A DNA stretch of 64,000 bases from positions 1 through 64,000 of the forward strand of contig JANSYA010000003.1 of assembly GCA_024742665.1 (NCBI GenBank). The letters run 5' to 3'. Numbering within the stretch: position 1 is the first letter of the stretch; each line of letters starts with the position of its first letter. The stretch comes from a bacterium. Its GTDB lineage: Bacteria; Spirochaetota; Leptospiria; Leptospirales; Leptonemataceae. The translations under genes and the position numbers were made by a program. Positions 46,470 through 57,667 of this stretch are shown piece after piece. The notes below the pieces were generated by a model. It ran no database searches. It saw only the letters and a program-made list of their open reading frames with translations, and had not been told where the DNA came from.

Positions 46470-46892
46470 TTATTCGCCCGAAGTAGATGATCCGGAAGAA
46501 CCGGCGCCGGGCGCCTGCTTCTTGATATCGTCCGTCTTTTCCTGAACGAATTTGGCCAGCTCTTCAAAGCGCGTATTCAGATCACTGATGCGCTCTTCCC
46601 CTACGACGGTGCGAGCCTGCTCCAGAATCTGGCCGTAATTTTTGCGGGCCTCTTCGAGCACGCGATTGAAGTTTTCCTCGGCGGTGCTGGAAACGTCCTT
46701 CACGCCGCGAATGGTATTATCCAGAACTTCGCGAATCTTCTGGGCGGATTCGGACGTATCATCGGCACCCTTGCTTTTCAGATCCTCAAAGGCCTTTGCC
46801 ACCGACTCCAGGGCGGCCTGAAAACCTTTCTCCCCTTCTTTCAGCAGTCCGAGACCGACGTTCAGCACATCCTGTAGACTTTTTTCCAGCAT
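46470..46892 (-). CDS. Phasin-like coiled-coil protein
   Basis: A 140-residue amphipathic helical protein; start ATG 46890-46892 (MLEKSLQDV) is preceded by GGGGGA five bases upstream, better than starts further out. Residues about 5-115 are nearly all helical with heptad character (KGFQAALESVAKAFEDLKSK, NFNRVLEEARKNYGQILEQA), and the tail is low-complexity G/S. Short proteins of this type are called phasin-like or PHA-granule/apolipoprotein-like; the role here is unknown. It converges with pheT. Confidence 0.75.
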   Translation of the reverse strand: MLEKSLQDVLNVGLGLLKEGEKGFQAALESVAKAFEDLKSKGADDTSESAQKIREVLDNTIRGVKDVSSTAEENFNRVLEEARKNYGQILEQARTVVGEERISDLNTRFEELAKFVQEKTDDIKKQAPGAGSSGSSTSGE

Positions 46893-47094
46893 TTGTTCCC
46901 CCGCTTGCACTTTCATCATTATGCAACGCATCAAGGATTGTGCAGCGCATTATTCTGGCAAGTTTTTTTTGAAATATACGACCCGCGGAGGAATTATTTT
47001 TCGCGTTTGATCCTGAATTTTCGTCTAGAAGCCAGGTGGAGATGGCTACAGCCCCGAACAGCCCGCGCATTTCTCGAATCCTGGCTTGACGGGA

Positions 47095-47123
47095 TTGGCG
47101 GCGGGCCGCCATTTGGCTATCTT
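47095..47123 (+). promoter_or_regulatory. Candidate promoter for the DksA-like gene
   Basis: TTGGCG (47095-47100) and TATCTT (47118-47123) are 17 bases apart and lie 24 bases upstream of the start codon. Match to sigma70-type boxes is moderate. Confidence 0.3.
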
Positions 47124-47146
47124 TTGATTTTGCACGGAAAGGCCCC

Positions 47147-47494
47147 ATGGACAAAGCGAAACTCGAAAAATACAAGAACCGACTTCTGGAAGCCAAAGTT
47201 GAAATCCTGAAGGAACTGGAGTTGGAGCGCGAGTACGTCAATTATAACGATCAGGGCGACCTGGTGGATCTGGCGGACGGCGTGATCAACAACGAAGTCC
47301 TCAGCCGCCTCTCGGATATGGACGTCGACAAGCTCAAACAAATCGAGGTGGCCCTCGAAAAGATCGAGAAGGGCACCGGCTACGGCATCTGCGAAGGCAA
47401 CGGGAAGAAGATTCCGGAAGCCCGCCTGAACCATATCCCCTGGGCCCGCTATACGATTGAGTATGCGGAGCAAATGGAAAAGAATCGGCGTTAA
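47147..47494 (+). CDS. DksA/TraR-family protein with degenerate zinc site
   Basis: A 115-residue protein. The coiled coil (about 5-33 and 55-80) and the conserved tip motif D-LV-D-L-A (DxxDxA, about 42-47), which enters the RNA polymerase secondary channel, are both present. The C-terminal zinc finger normally has four Cys (C-x2-C ... C-x2-C); here only the first remains (YGICEGNGKK), the others being replaced by Asn, Thr and Tyr (IPWARYTIEYAEQ). It should still act on polymerase with or without ppGpp, but without zinc. The start ATG follows a GGAAAGG sequence. gyrB follows in the same direction. Confidence 0.88.
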   Translation: MDKAKLEKYKNRLLEAKVEILKELELEREYVNYNDQGDLVDLADGVINNEVLSRLSDMDVDKLKQIEVALEKIEKGTGYGICEGNGKKIPEARLNHIPWARYTIEYAEQMEKNRR

Positions 47495-47631
47495 GCCGAT
47501 TCCCGGGTCCGCGTCAGCGAATTTCCTCCGGTCGGCGCCAGAACGGGCGCGATCTCCGGCTCATTTGCCAGCGACCCCTGACCCCGGCGCTGCCTCGCTA
47601 CCTCCTGACGCCCACTCCGGGCACTTTATAG

Positions 47632-49605
<1,974 letters not shown>

Positions 49606-49646
49606 AAATAGGAAATGGCAACCCGCGCATTCTGCGAATGCTTGTG

Positions 49647-49677
49647 GTTGCCAACCTGGATTTATAAGACTTATGAA
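49647..49677 (+). repeat. Echo of the gyrB 3' end
   Basis: The gyrB tail gttgccaacttagacttatga (49585-49605) reappears as gttgccaacctggattta (49647-49664) and gacttatgaa (49668-49677). The copy again reads VANLDL followed by a stop in one frame. Confidence 0.6.
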
Positions 49678-49695
49678 GCGGCAACTTCGCGCCGG

Positions 49696-49905
49696 ATGCT
49701 TTTTACCGACACATTCGCTCTATCGAATCTGGCCTATATGGCTTCGGTCCTGACGCTGATTGTCATGCTGAGTTTGGCGATGCTTTCGCGCGCATATCGA
49801 CCGGTGTGCGTTTTGTGGGTCAGATTGCTGCTCGCAGCCGCCGCGATCTGGCTGTTTTTGTGGCCGCTCCTGGGATTCCTGCTGTACATGGTTCGACCGG
49901 ACTGA
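49696..49905 (+). CDS. Small two-helix membrane protein
   Basis: A 69-residue hydrophobic frame starting MLFTDTFAL, with helices at about 12-28 (ASVLTLIVMLSLAML) and 36-63 (LWVRLLLAAAAIWLFLWPLLGFLLYM). A basic loop (SRAYRP) lies between them. An earlier in-frame ATG at 49615 would add residues translated from the gyrB echo and is less likely. No family recognised and no strong ribosome site; it may be a real small membrane protein or a chance frame. Confidence 0.45.
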   Translation: MLFTDTFALSNLAYMASVLTLIVMLSLAMLSRAYRPVCVLWVRLLLAAAAIWLFLWPLLGFLLYMVRPD

Positions 49906-49925
49906 TGAAGGGAGGCGAATCCGCT

Positions 49926-52298
49926 TCAGTCCCGACCAAAGTACTTAATCAGCAGGACCTGGTTGCCCTTCGCATTGTATCGAACGCGATCGAAGGCGCT
50001 CTCGGTCATCTTGATGCCGCGGCCGTGGCTGGAGAGTTCCGCGTCCAGATCCTCTAATTTACGCGCGCGCATGGCGGCGTGATCGAAGCCGTCGCCCTCG
50101 TCCCGGATCAGAAACAGCACGCGTTTGGGCGAGAGGCTGTAGTGAACGGTCACCGATCGCTGCCGATAGCTCGTGTTGGACTGACGCGCTTTGATGAAGT
50201 CCTTGTAGTTGCCGCTCATGATCTCGCGGGTCTTATCGTCGTAGGATATACTCAGATTACCGTGTTCGATGGCGTTGACGAGCATCTCGCGCAGTCCGAA
50301 ACGCACGCCCGTCAGCGGCTGATTGTCCAGATATTTACCGATGTTCCGGACCAGGCGCTGGGACAACTCTTCCGCCGTGATCAGCGAATTGCCGACGCGA
50401 TAGCTCTGCCGCTCCGCGATAAAAAATCGCAGCAAATTATCTTCGAGCACGCTGGAAGCGCGGCCCAGAATTTCAGGCTGTCCGCCGTGCACGTCGACGT
50501 GTTCCAGGCGCAGGTGCAATTCTTTGGGCTCCGCCAGGAAGCTGGAACGAAACAGAACTTTTTGAAAGATCGGTTTGCGCGTCGTCGCGAATTCATCGAG
50601 CTTTACTTTAAGAACCTGACGACTGTTGAGAGCTTCTTTATCGCGTTCCTCGTCCGGATCGACGTAAACCAACTCAAGAAAGTTAGAGCCCGCCAGCTGT
50701 TCCTGGCTGACGCCCAGGATTCGGTGCATGCTCCGATTCGCGCGCACGAATCGAAAATTTTCGTCGAGCGTAAATATAATATCTCTGGATTCTTCGACCA
50801 GAGTCCGGTAGCGCTCTTCCGAATCTCGCAGCCCCCGGTTCGCCTGGTTCAATTCAACGACGCGAAAGCGCAGCTCTTCGTTCAGACTTTCGACCTGGTG
50901 CACGGCGGCCACGTATCGGTTCGCGAGCATTCCGGCGATGCCCATGATAAATACAAAGAAACCGTAGCGGGTCAGCTCGTCGGCCCGATGCAAAAATACC
51001 GCATCGACCACGTCGTAGCCCGCCGCCGCGCCCAGGATCAAATAACCGAGCAGCAAATTTCCCGGCATCGTTCTCCCCAGAGTATGCCGCAAGAGATGCA
51101 GCGCGCCAGGGCCGGATTTCTGAACTTTCTGTTTTATATATTCGTAGCGCGCGCCCTGTAGTAATTCGTACAGGAAATAGATCAAAAACGGAATCGCCAG
51201 TATTTGCCAGATTTGCAGCGCATTCCAGGCCCGCCCGATGGGCAGGGCCACGGCGCTCACGGACAGGCCCAGATGAAAAATCACGTTCACGCGCGTCAGG
51301 CGGCCCGGCCGGCCGTACAGCATCGTGTCGATAAAAATATGAAACAGCGGCACCGTCCAGTACAGACAGAGCAGCTCCAGTCGCAGTAGAATCTCCATAT
51401 CGCGAGTGATCGCGTACACGGTCGGACCCCGACTGAAAAAATAAACGAAGAGCACCAGGGCGAAGATTCCAAAGTACAGGCTTGCGCGTTCGGCCGGCCT
51501 CAGGGCGAAGAACAGTATATGAAAGGCGCCCGCGGCGAGATACAGCACGATCAACGCCAGTTCAATTTGATCCCTCAAGGGATTTTCGATGGCGGCGGCC
51601 GGGCCGATCGCCTGGGGCCGTCCGATGGCGACGCCCGATAGAGCGAATCCAGGATCGCCGATCAGACGAATAAAAAGTTCGTTATCGGCGGACGAATGCA
51701 TCGCTTCGCCGGGGATTCGCACGCGATGATCGCGCAGATACAATTTCAGTCCAACATCCCCCGCCGCGTCTCGATGAATTTCGCGCTCCAGCAGCGCGCC
51801 GTTCACATAGATCTCCCAGTTCAGACCGATCGAACCGAGCGCCAGGGCGAAATCCTCCGGGACCACAATCCCACGATCGCCGGGCGGCGGCGCGGGGAAT
51901 AAAATACGCAGACTGTATTCACGAAAGGCCGCGGCCTCGCGATCGCCGCGAATTTGCCGATCGATTCGCCGCTCTGGCGGCAGGCCCAGATCGCGAACTC
52001 CCAGGGGGCGACTGCCGTGAATTTGACCGGGGACGCGATGCCAGCCGCTCGGACAATCGCCTTCGCCTGCCTCCCCGTCGGACAGTTCCCTCGGTTGGCC
52101 GGAGCGGCGCAGCCAGGCGCTGTCGAAACCGTGTCGCGCGCAGGCCGGCAGGCGGCTTAGATCGACGACCCGGTTTTCCAGCGATTCGAAGCGGTCTGAT
52201 GATGACGGCCGGCAATTGCCGCCGGTGATCATGAGCATGCTCAGGGCGACGCCGACGCAGAAGACCTGGAGCGCCGGAATTCTCGCGCGGCGCATCAT
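49926..52298 (-). CDS. 7TM sensor with PAS domain and RsbW-like ATPase
   Basis: A 790-residue protein. An N-terminal signal ends in a possible spirochaetal lipobox (MITGGNC). A periplasmic beta domain (about 100-225) is followed by seven membrane helices (about 245-470), the layout of 7TMR-DISM sensors. A coiled linker leads to a PAS domain (about 505-620: YRTLVEESRDIIFTLDENFRFV). The C-terminus (about 660-790) is a GHKL ATPase with N-box LREMLVNAIEHGN, DEGDGFD and SHGRGIKM. It lacks the phospho-accepting His domain of histidine kinases and looks like an RsbW/SpoIIAB-type Ser/Thr kinase. Its ATG overlaps the ispF stop (ATGA). Confidence 0.85.
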   Translation of the reverse strand: MMRRARIPALQVFCVGVALSMLMITGGNCRPSSSDRFESLENRVVDLSRLPACARHGFDSAWLRRSGQPRELSDGEAGEGDCPSGWHRVPGQIHGSRPLGVRDLGLPPERRIDRQIRGDREAAAFREYSLRILFPAPPPGDRGIVVPEDFALALGSIGLNWEIYVNGALLEREIHRDAAGDVGLKLYLRDHRVRIPGEAMHSSADNELFIRLIGDPGFALSGVAIGRPQAIGPAAAIENPLRDQIELALIVLYLAAGAFHILFFALRPAERASLYFGIFALVLFVYFFSRGPTVYAITRDMEILLRLELLCLYWTVPLFHIFIDTMLYGRPGRLTRVNVIFHLGLSVSAVALPIGRAWNALQIWQILAIPFLIYFLYELLQGARYEYIKQKVQKSGPGALHLLRHTLGRTMPGNLLLGYLILGAAAGYDVVDAVFLHRADELTRYGFFVFIMGIAGMLANRYVAAVHQVESLNEELRFRVVELNQANRGLRDSEERYRTLVEESRDIIFTLDENFRFVRANRSMHRILGVSQEQLAGSNFLELVYVDPDEERDKEALNSRQVLKVKLDEFATTRKPIFQKVLFRSSFLAEPKELHLRLEHVDVHGGQPEILGRASSVLEDNLLRFFIAERQSYRVGNSLITAEELSQRLVRNIGKYLDNQPLTGVRFGLREMLVNAIEHGNLSISYDDKTREIMSGNYKDFIKARQSNTSYRQRSVTVHYSLSPKRVLFLIRDEGDGFDHAAMRARKLEDLDAELSSHGRGIKMTESAFDRVRYNAKGNQVLLIKYFGRD

Positions 52299-52834
52299 CC
52301 GCCCGAATTCCGCGTCAGTAAAACGGCGGCCAGGCAGCCGACCCCTTCGGATCGTCCGAGAGCCCCCATCTTTTCAGTGGTGGTCGCCTTGCAGCCCACG
52401 CAGTCCAGGGGAATCGCCAGCAGCGCGGCCAGGCTCCGTCGAATTTCGGCTTTGTGCGGAGTGAATTTAGGTCGTTCGCCGATCAGGGTCAGATCCACGT
52501 TGGCTATTTTATAGCCGGACTGCTTAACTTCTGAATGCACAAAGTTAATAATATCCCGCGAATCCATGTTTTTATAGCGAGGATCTGTATCCGGAAAAAA
52601 TTCGCCGATATCCCCCAGGCCCATCGCTCCCAGCATCGCATCGGCCAGGGCGTGCAATAAAACGTCCGCGTCGGAGTGGCCCTGCAGGGCGAGCACGCCC
52701 GGAATCTCCACGCCCCCGATCATGAGCGGCCGATCCGGCTCTTCGATCAGGCGATGAAAGTCCAGACCGTTGCCCACGCGAAAGGGCGGAGCTTCAGAAG
52801 CGGCGGGGCTGGAGCTTTGTTCGGAATCGGGCAT
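52295..52834 (-). CDS. ispF: 2-C-methyl-D-erythritol 2,4-cyclodiphosphate synthase
   Basis: About 179 residues with ATG at 52832-52834; the longer open frame upstream overlaps nadA and is not used. The enzyme closes the cyclodiphosphate ring in the MEP isoprenoid pathway. The metal-binding D-x-H motif in GNGLDFHRL, GHSDADVLLHALADAMLGA, DIGEFFPDTD and the C-terminal KATTTEKMGALGRSEGVG are all present. An N-terminal Ser/Glu/Pro-rich extension of about 18 residues is unusual but short. It lies between nadA and the sensor gene, overlapping the latter by 4 bases. Confidence 0.95.
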   Translation of the reverse strand: MPDSEQSSSPAASEAPPFRVGNGLDFHRLIEEPDRPLMIGGVEIPGVLALQGHSDADVLLHALADAMLGAMGLGDIGEFFPDTDPRYKNMDSRDIINFVHSEVKQSGYKIANVDLTLIGERPKFTPHKAEIRRSLAALLAIPLDCVGCKATTTEKMGALGRSEGVGCLAAVLLTRNSGG

Positions 52835-52875
52835 AAAAAACGGCGAAGGTTCGAGAATGCGGCGACGCGGGCCGC

Positions 52876-53856
52876 CTAGCCGATTTCCAGCATGCGATCG
52901 ACTGACGCCCGCGCCGGCACGCGAATGTGCTCGGGAACGGTTACTTCGAATTGATCGTAGAGCAGCGCGTCGCGGACTTTTTCCAGAGTGATCTTTTTCA
53001 TATGCGGGCAGGTGTGACAGGTTGATACGAAATTTCGATCGGGGAACTGCACGCGCAGATTGTCGGCCATGCTGCATTCGGTGATCAACATGATATTCTT
53101 GTGTTCGCTCTTCGCGATATAATTCGCCATCTGCGAAGTGCTGCCGGCGAAGTCCGACTCGCCGGTCACATCGGTATCGCACTCGGGATGCGAAATCACA
53201 ACCAGGTCGTCGAATTGTTTACGGGTATTGCGCACGTCTTCGCCGCTGTACTGTTCGTGGACCATGCACTTGCCCTGCTCCCACGAAATGATTTTCTTTT
53301 TGGTCTGGAGCGCGATATTGCGCGCCAGATACTCGTCCGGTAAAAAAATAACCGCGTCGCCGGGCACGCTTTCGACTACTTCCAGGGCGTTCGCGCTGGT
53401 GCAGCAAACGTCGGTTTCGGCTTTGACTTCCGCCGAGCAGTTGACGTAGGTCACGACCGGCACGCCGGGATGCTGGCGCTTGAGTTCGCGCACGTCCGCG
53501 CCGGTGATGCTTTCGGCGAGACTGCAGCCCGCTTCGAGGTCCGCGATCAGCACCAGCTTGTCCGGATTCACGATCTTCGCGGTCTCGGCCATGAAGTGCA
53601 CCCCGTTGAACAGGATCACGTCCGCCTTCGTTTCGGCGGCCAGGCGCGCCAGCCCCAGACTATCGCCGATAAAATCTGAAACCCCGTGATACACGTCGGG
53701 CGTCATATAATTGTGACCGAGAATCACGGCCTTCTTGCGTTTTTTGAGTTCGTGAATCTCTTCGATCAGCGGCAGCGCCTGATCGATTTCGTGGGGGAGC
53801 ATGGTCGACGCGTCAAGGGCGCGGCGAATTTCGGTTAGATCCTGGGTGGCCTTCAT
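52876..53856 (-). CDS. nadA: Quinolinate synthase
   Basis: About 326 residues starting at ATG 53854-53856 (MKATQDLTE); the open frame continues upstream across the lipoyl-gene start and is not used. The enzyme condenses iminoaspartate with DHAP to quinolinate in NAD synthesis and holds a [4Fe-4S] cluster. Seen are [39 protein letters not shown] and the three cluster cysteines in [17 protein letters not shown] and the C-terminal STCHTCPHM. Also present are [22 protein letters not shown] and LPDEYLARN. nadB and nadC are not adjacent. Confidence 0.96.
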   Translation of the reverse strand: MKATQDLTEIRRALDASTMLPHEIDQALPLIEEIHELKKRKKAVILGHNYMTPDVYHGVSDFIGDSLGLARLAAETKADVILFNGVHFMAETAKIVNPDKLVLIADLEAGCSLAESITGADVRELKRQHPGVPVVTYVNCSAEVKAETDVCCTSANALEVVESVPGDAVIFLPDEYLARNIALQTKKKIISWEQGKCMVHEQYSGEDVRNTRKQFDDLVVISHPECDTDVTGESDFAGSTSQMANYIAKSEHKNIMLITECSMADNLRVQFPDRNFVSTCHTCPHMKKITLEKVRDALLYDQFEVTVPEHIRVPARASVDRMLEIG

Positions 53857-53968
53857 TTGTGTAGTGAATGAAAGCGCCCCGGATCTTTCAATAAATAAAT
53901 GCGGGAATTTGATTGCCCGCAATTGCCGCCGGTCGCACTGTACCTCAAATCCAGTCGCAGAACGCCCT

Positions 53969-54235
53969 ATGTCCGAATCCGCTGAAATCGCATCCATCCC
54001 GCTCAAAGTGCCCGACATCGGCGACGCGGAAAAAATCGAGCTGGTCGCCTGGTACGTCGCCGCAGGGGATACAGTCAGCGAAAATCAGGAACTCTGCGAG
54101 CTGGTGACGGACAAAGCGGCCTTTCCCCTGGAGTCTCCTCGCAGCGGGCGACTGGGCGAATTGCTCAAACCCGCGGGGGCGCAGGTCACGGTCGGCGAAA
54201 CCCTGGTCACTCTGATTCCATCTTCGGAAGACTGA
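53969..54235 (+). CDS. Free-standing lipoyl (biotinyl-like) domain protein
   Basis: An 88-residue protein that is just one lipoyl domain: [19 protein letters not shown], then [28 protein letters not shown] with the acceptor Lys49 in the DKA turn, and the closing half [10 protein letters not shown]. The DKA rather than MKM turn favours lipoate over biotin. Such domains normally sit at the N-terminus of E2 subunits of 2-oxoacid dehydrogenases; here no E2 core follows, so its partner enzyme is elsewhere or unknown. It lies 18 bases upstream of the transporter-fusion gene and probably shares its transcript. Confidence 0.85.
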   Translation: MSESAEIASIPLKVPDIGDAEKIELVAWYVAAGDTVSENQELCELVTDKAAFPLESPRSGRLGELLKPAGAQVTVGETLVTLIPSSED

Positions 54236-54253
54236 CCGCGCCCCACTCTCCTC

Positions 54254-57200
54254 ATGATCCAGAGTCTGCTCAAACATCTCGGCGTTACGGACCGCGAATT
54301 TTCGCGGCTCCTGTCGATGAGCCTGCTCTATTTTTTAATTTTCCTGGGCTTCGGCTTCGGTCGCTCCGCCAACGAATCGTTTTTTTTGAAAGTCGCCGGC
54401 GCGACGATGATCCCGTACATGTACATCTTCAACGCCGTGATTACGGTGTTCGTGTCGGCGGCCTATTCGCTCGTAGAAGATCGACTGCCGCGCTACCGGC
54501 TCTTTTATATCATCCTGACAGTTTTTTCCGCCAGCCTGTTCTGGCTGCGCCTGGAGATGGCGCCCGGGATGGAAACGGAGGGCGGCGAAACCTCCTACTG
54601 GCTGCCCTTCGCGGTCTTTACGTTTTACGAACTACTTCTGAATTTAATCCAGATCCACTTCTGGACCTACGCCAACGACGTCTTCGATCCCCGCGAAGGC
54701 AAACGCAACCTGCCTTTAGTGGGCGGCGCCGGCTTGATCGGTTTGATTACCGGCGGCGTGCTCGTCGGCCAGGTGCTACGCTTTGACGGAATCGACACAG
54801 AAGATATCTTCGTCGTCTGGTCGGTGATTTTGCTTCTGGCGGTGCCGGCCGTTTACTGGAGCCGGACGGCGGCGGCCGCCAGCGGCGTCCAGATCGAAGC
54901 GAGTCCCGGCCGGGACGAAGGCGTATCGCTGAAGGGCATGGGCGAATTGTTGAATACGCCTTTGATCCGCACGATCGCGCTGATTCAAATCCCCCTGTGG
55001 TTCGTGGTCAATACCGTGGACTGGCTCTTTCTTACGGCGATGGAGATTCGCTACGCCGATGACACCGAACGCACAGCGGTGCTGGGATTATTAAACGCCT
55101 TCGTCGCTTTGAGCGGCCTGTTGATTCAGCTGTTGATTACCGGGCCATTTCTGCGAAAGGCCGGCGTGGCGAACGCCTTTCTGGTCTATCCGATTACGAT
55201 GACGATCGGATCGCTGTCCCTCGCCGTACGCGAATTCGTGCCCGTGGGCTACGCCGCTTTACGCACGAATCTCGCCAAGACCGTGCGCTTTCTCGACGAA
55301 GGTATTCTCAACTCGATCTTCGAGTCTTCGCTGAATTTATTATACAACGCGATCCCGGGCGAAAAACGCGGCCAGGCCCGGGCCCTGATCAACGGCATGG
55401 TCGAACCGGGAGCGATTATGCTCGGCGGAATCATGCTGGTTCTGTTCGAAGCCTATAGCGTCAGCTACGCCGCCATCGCCATGGGCTGCGCCGCCACCGG
55501 CCTGGTCTGGATCTGGCTGGCGCGGCGCGTGCGCCACGACTATATGCACGCCCTGGTCGACAGCTTAAATTCCCGCGATCACCAGTTAAGAGCGCGGGCG
55601 ATCACCGAACTGGGAGAGCAGGTCGACGAGTCGACCGTCGCCGGGCTCTTCAGCAGCCTGGGATCGGACGATCACGAAGTCGCGATGCTTTCCCTCGATT
55701 ATTTGCTGCGACTGAAAAACGAATCGGTGCTGCATCGCCTGACGCAAAGTCTACCCTTCGTCGAGTCGGATTTGCAAATTCGTATAGTTTCGCATCTCAG
55801 CGAGTGCGGCTTTCAGGAAGCCGGCAACGAAATCCTGGCGCTCTGCGATGCGAAAGATCCCGAGGTCCAGGTGGCCGCGCTTCGGGCTCTCGGCGCGCTG
55901 CAGCGGGGCGCCGGCGATTCCGAAAGCCGCAAAAAATTGCAGTCGACCCTGCAACGCTTTCTGAAGTCCCGCGTGCCGATCGTGCGTCGCGCCGCGGTCG
56001 TCGCCGGGCTGCCGGCGCCCGAAGACAGCCTGAATCGACGCGGGGCCGCTTTTGTGGCTTTGCGCGGGATGGTTCGCGGACGCGATATGGAACTGCGACT
56101 GCAGGCGGCCCATGCGATTCGCGAAAGCGGCCGCCGCGATCTACTCGATCTCTTGCTGGAGCTCGCCCGCTCGAAAAACCGCGACGTGCGCCTGGAAGCG
56201 GTGCGGGCTCTCGGCCACTCCGGCGACGCGAGCGTCGTGCCGACTCTGATTCAATATCTGACCGACGACGAGCTCGGGCATACCTCGCACGGCGCCATCG
56301 TACGACTCCAGCAGGATTCCCTGGAGCCGCTGCATGCGGCGCTGCCCGCGGCCGACGACGCGCATCGCGGCCCGATTCTCCAGTGCCTGGGCGAAATCGC
56401 CGACTCGAAGAGCGCCGCCGTATTGGGACAGACGATCGAAGATTTGCACTATCGCCAGGAAAGCATCGGCACGGCGGCCGCGGTCCAGGCCCTCGGCCGC
56501 ATTCAAGAGCGCGTCACGATTGAACATCCCGACGACTACCCTGAGATGCTGGCCGAGCTGATCACGCCCGACATGCAGGATATTCTGCGCGAAGTATTGG
56601 AAGTCAATCTCGCGCGCATGAACCGCGACGACGTTCAGCGCCAGGTGCTCTCTTCGGTGAAGAACGACCGCGCGCGCGTGCTGCTGTTGGACGCCCTCGT
56701 GCGAGAAAGCACCGACCGCGAAAACCTGGCGCTGGAAATTCTGGAACTGCTATCGGATCCCGGTATGGTCCGCACGGCGGCGGTCGGTTTGCGCAGCCCC
56801 AACCGGCGGGCCATCGCCGACTCGGTCGAGCTCTTAGAAGGCGTGGGCCCCGAAGGCGCCGAAGTCGCGGCCTTATTCGAAAGCCGCTATTTAGACGACG
56901 ACACGATTCCCCCCGGACTGAGTCCCGCCCTGCCCCTGCAGGAAATTCTAAACGAACCCCAGCACGATTGGACCATCGCCGCTGCGCTGTACGCGGTCGG
57001 CGAACTAAAGCTGCGCAAGCTGGCGCCGATTGTCCGCAAACACAAACAACACCACGATCCGCTGATTCGCGCGAACGTCGGACTGGCGCTCAAGCGTTTG
57101 GGCGAACGCCCGCCTTCCGGTCCCGGCTTTCGTCGTCCGGAACTGAAAGCGGTTGAAGAGTACATGGAACGGATTCTGTTTTTGCGCAGCGTGCCGCTCT

Positions 57201-57610
57201 TCGCGCACATTCACAACGAAGACCTCAAGCTGCTCAACCAGATCGCAAGAATTCAGAGCACGCGTAAAAAGCAGATCATCTTTCACGAATTCGATTCGGG
57301 CGACGCGATGTATATCGTGCTGTCCGGCAGTGTGCGCTTATTAAAAGGCGAAGACAAAACCGAACTGTTAAAGATGAAAGCCCGCGAGTGCTTCGGTGAG
57401 ATGGCGATTCTCGATCGCGAACCGCGCTCGGCGACGGTTCAGGTGGTGGAGCCCGGCGAACTGATGGTCATCGAACGCGCCGATTTTCAAAACCTGCTGG
57501 CCGAACAGCCGCGTCTGGTAATGGCGCTGTTAAGAACAATGTCGGGACGCCTGCGAGACGCCGCCCAGCGCTACGCGGATTCCCGCGGCCTTGACGCGGA
57601 CGCGGCCTGA
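54254..57610 (+). CDS. Nucleotide-transporter-like protein fused to HEAT repeats and a cNMP-binding domain
   Basis: A 1118-residue protein. Residues about 15-430 have about 12 membrane helices in the style of ADP/ATP translocase (NTT/Npt) or MFS proteins (FGFGRSANESFFLKVAGA, FWTYANDVFDPREGKRNLPLVGG). Residues about 440-960 are HEAT-like helix pairs (ITELGEQVDESTVAGLFSSL, VRALGHSGDASVVPTLIQYL). The C-terminus (about 970-1090) is a cyclic-nucleotide-binding domain with the phosphate cassette FGEMAILDREPRSATVQV, including the key Glu and Arg. The combination suggests transport or sensing gated by cAMP or cGMP; substrate unknown. It shares a transcript with the lipoyl protein. Confidence 0.85.
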   Translation: MIQSLLKHLGVTDREFSRLLSMSLLYFLIFLGFGFGRSANESFFLKVAGATMIPYMYIFNAVITVFVSAAYSLVEDRLPRYRLFYIILTVFSASLFWLRLEMAPGMETEGGETSYWLPFAVFTFYELLLNLIQIHFWTYANDVFDPREGKRNLPLVGGAGLIGLITGGVLVGQVLRFDGIDTEDIFVVWSVILLLAVPAVYWSRTAAAASGVQIEASPGRDEGVSLKGMGELLNTPLIRTIALIQIPLWFVVNTVDWLFLTAMEIRYADDTERTAVLGLLNAFVALSGLLIQLLITGPFLRKAGVANAFLVYPITMTIGSLSLAVREFVPVGYAALRTNLAKTVRFLDEGILNSIFESSLNLLYNAIPGEKRGQARALINGMVEPGAIMLGGIMLVLFEAYSVSYAAIAMGCAATGLVWIWLARRVRHDYMHALVDSLNSRDHQLRARAITELGEQVDESTVAGLFSSLGSDDHEVAMLSLDYLLRLKNESVLHRLTQSLPFVESDLQIRIVSHLSECGFQEAGNEILALCDAKDPEVQVAALRALGALQRGAGDSESRKKLQSTLQRFLKSRVPIVRRAAVVAGLPAPEDSLNRRGAAFVALRGMVRGRDMELRLQAAHAIRESGRRDLLDLLLELARSKNRDVRLEAVRALGHSGDASVVPTLIQYLTDDELGHTSHGAIVRLQQDSLEPLHAALPAADDAHRGPILQCLGEIADSKSAAVLGQTIEDLHYRQESIGTAAAVQALGRIQERVTIEHPDDYPEMLAELITPDMQDILREVLEVNLARMNRDDVQRQVLSSVKNDRARVLLLDALVRESTDRENLALEILELLSDPGMVRTAAVGLRSPNRRAIADSVELLEGVGPEGAEVAALFESRYLDDDTIPPGLSPALPLQEILNEPQHDWTIAAALYAVGELKLRKLAPIVRKHKQHHDPLIRANVGLALKRLGERPPSGPGFRRPELKAVEEYMERILFLRSVPLFAHIHNEDLKLLNQIARIQSTRKKQIIFHEFDSGDAMYIVLSGSVRLLKGEDKTELLKMKARECFGEMAILDREPRSATVQVVEPGELMVIERADFQNLLAEQPRLVMALLRTMSGRLRDAAQRYADSRGLDADAA

Positions 57611-57667
57611 GTCCGCGGAGAATTCCTTCAGATTATTTCGCCACGGATTGCGCGGCAAAACAGAAGC

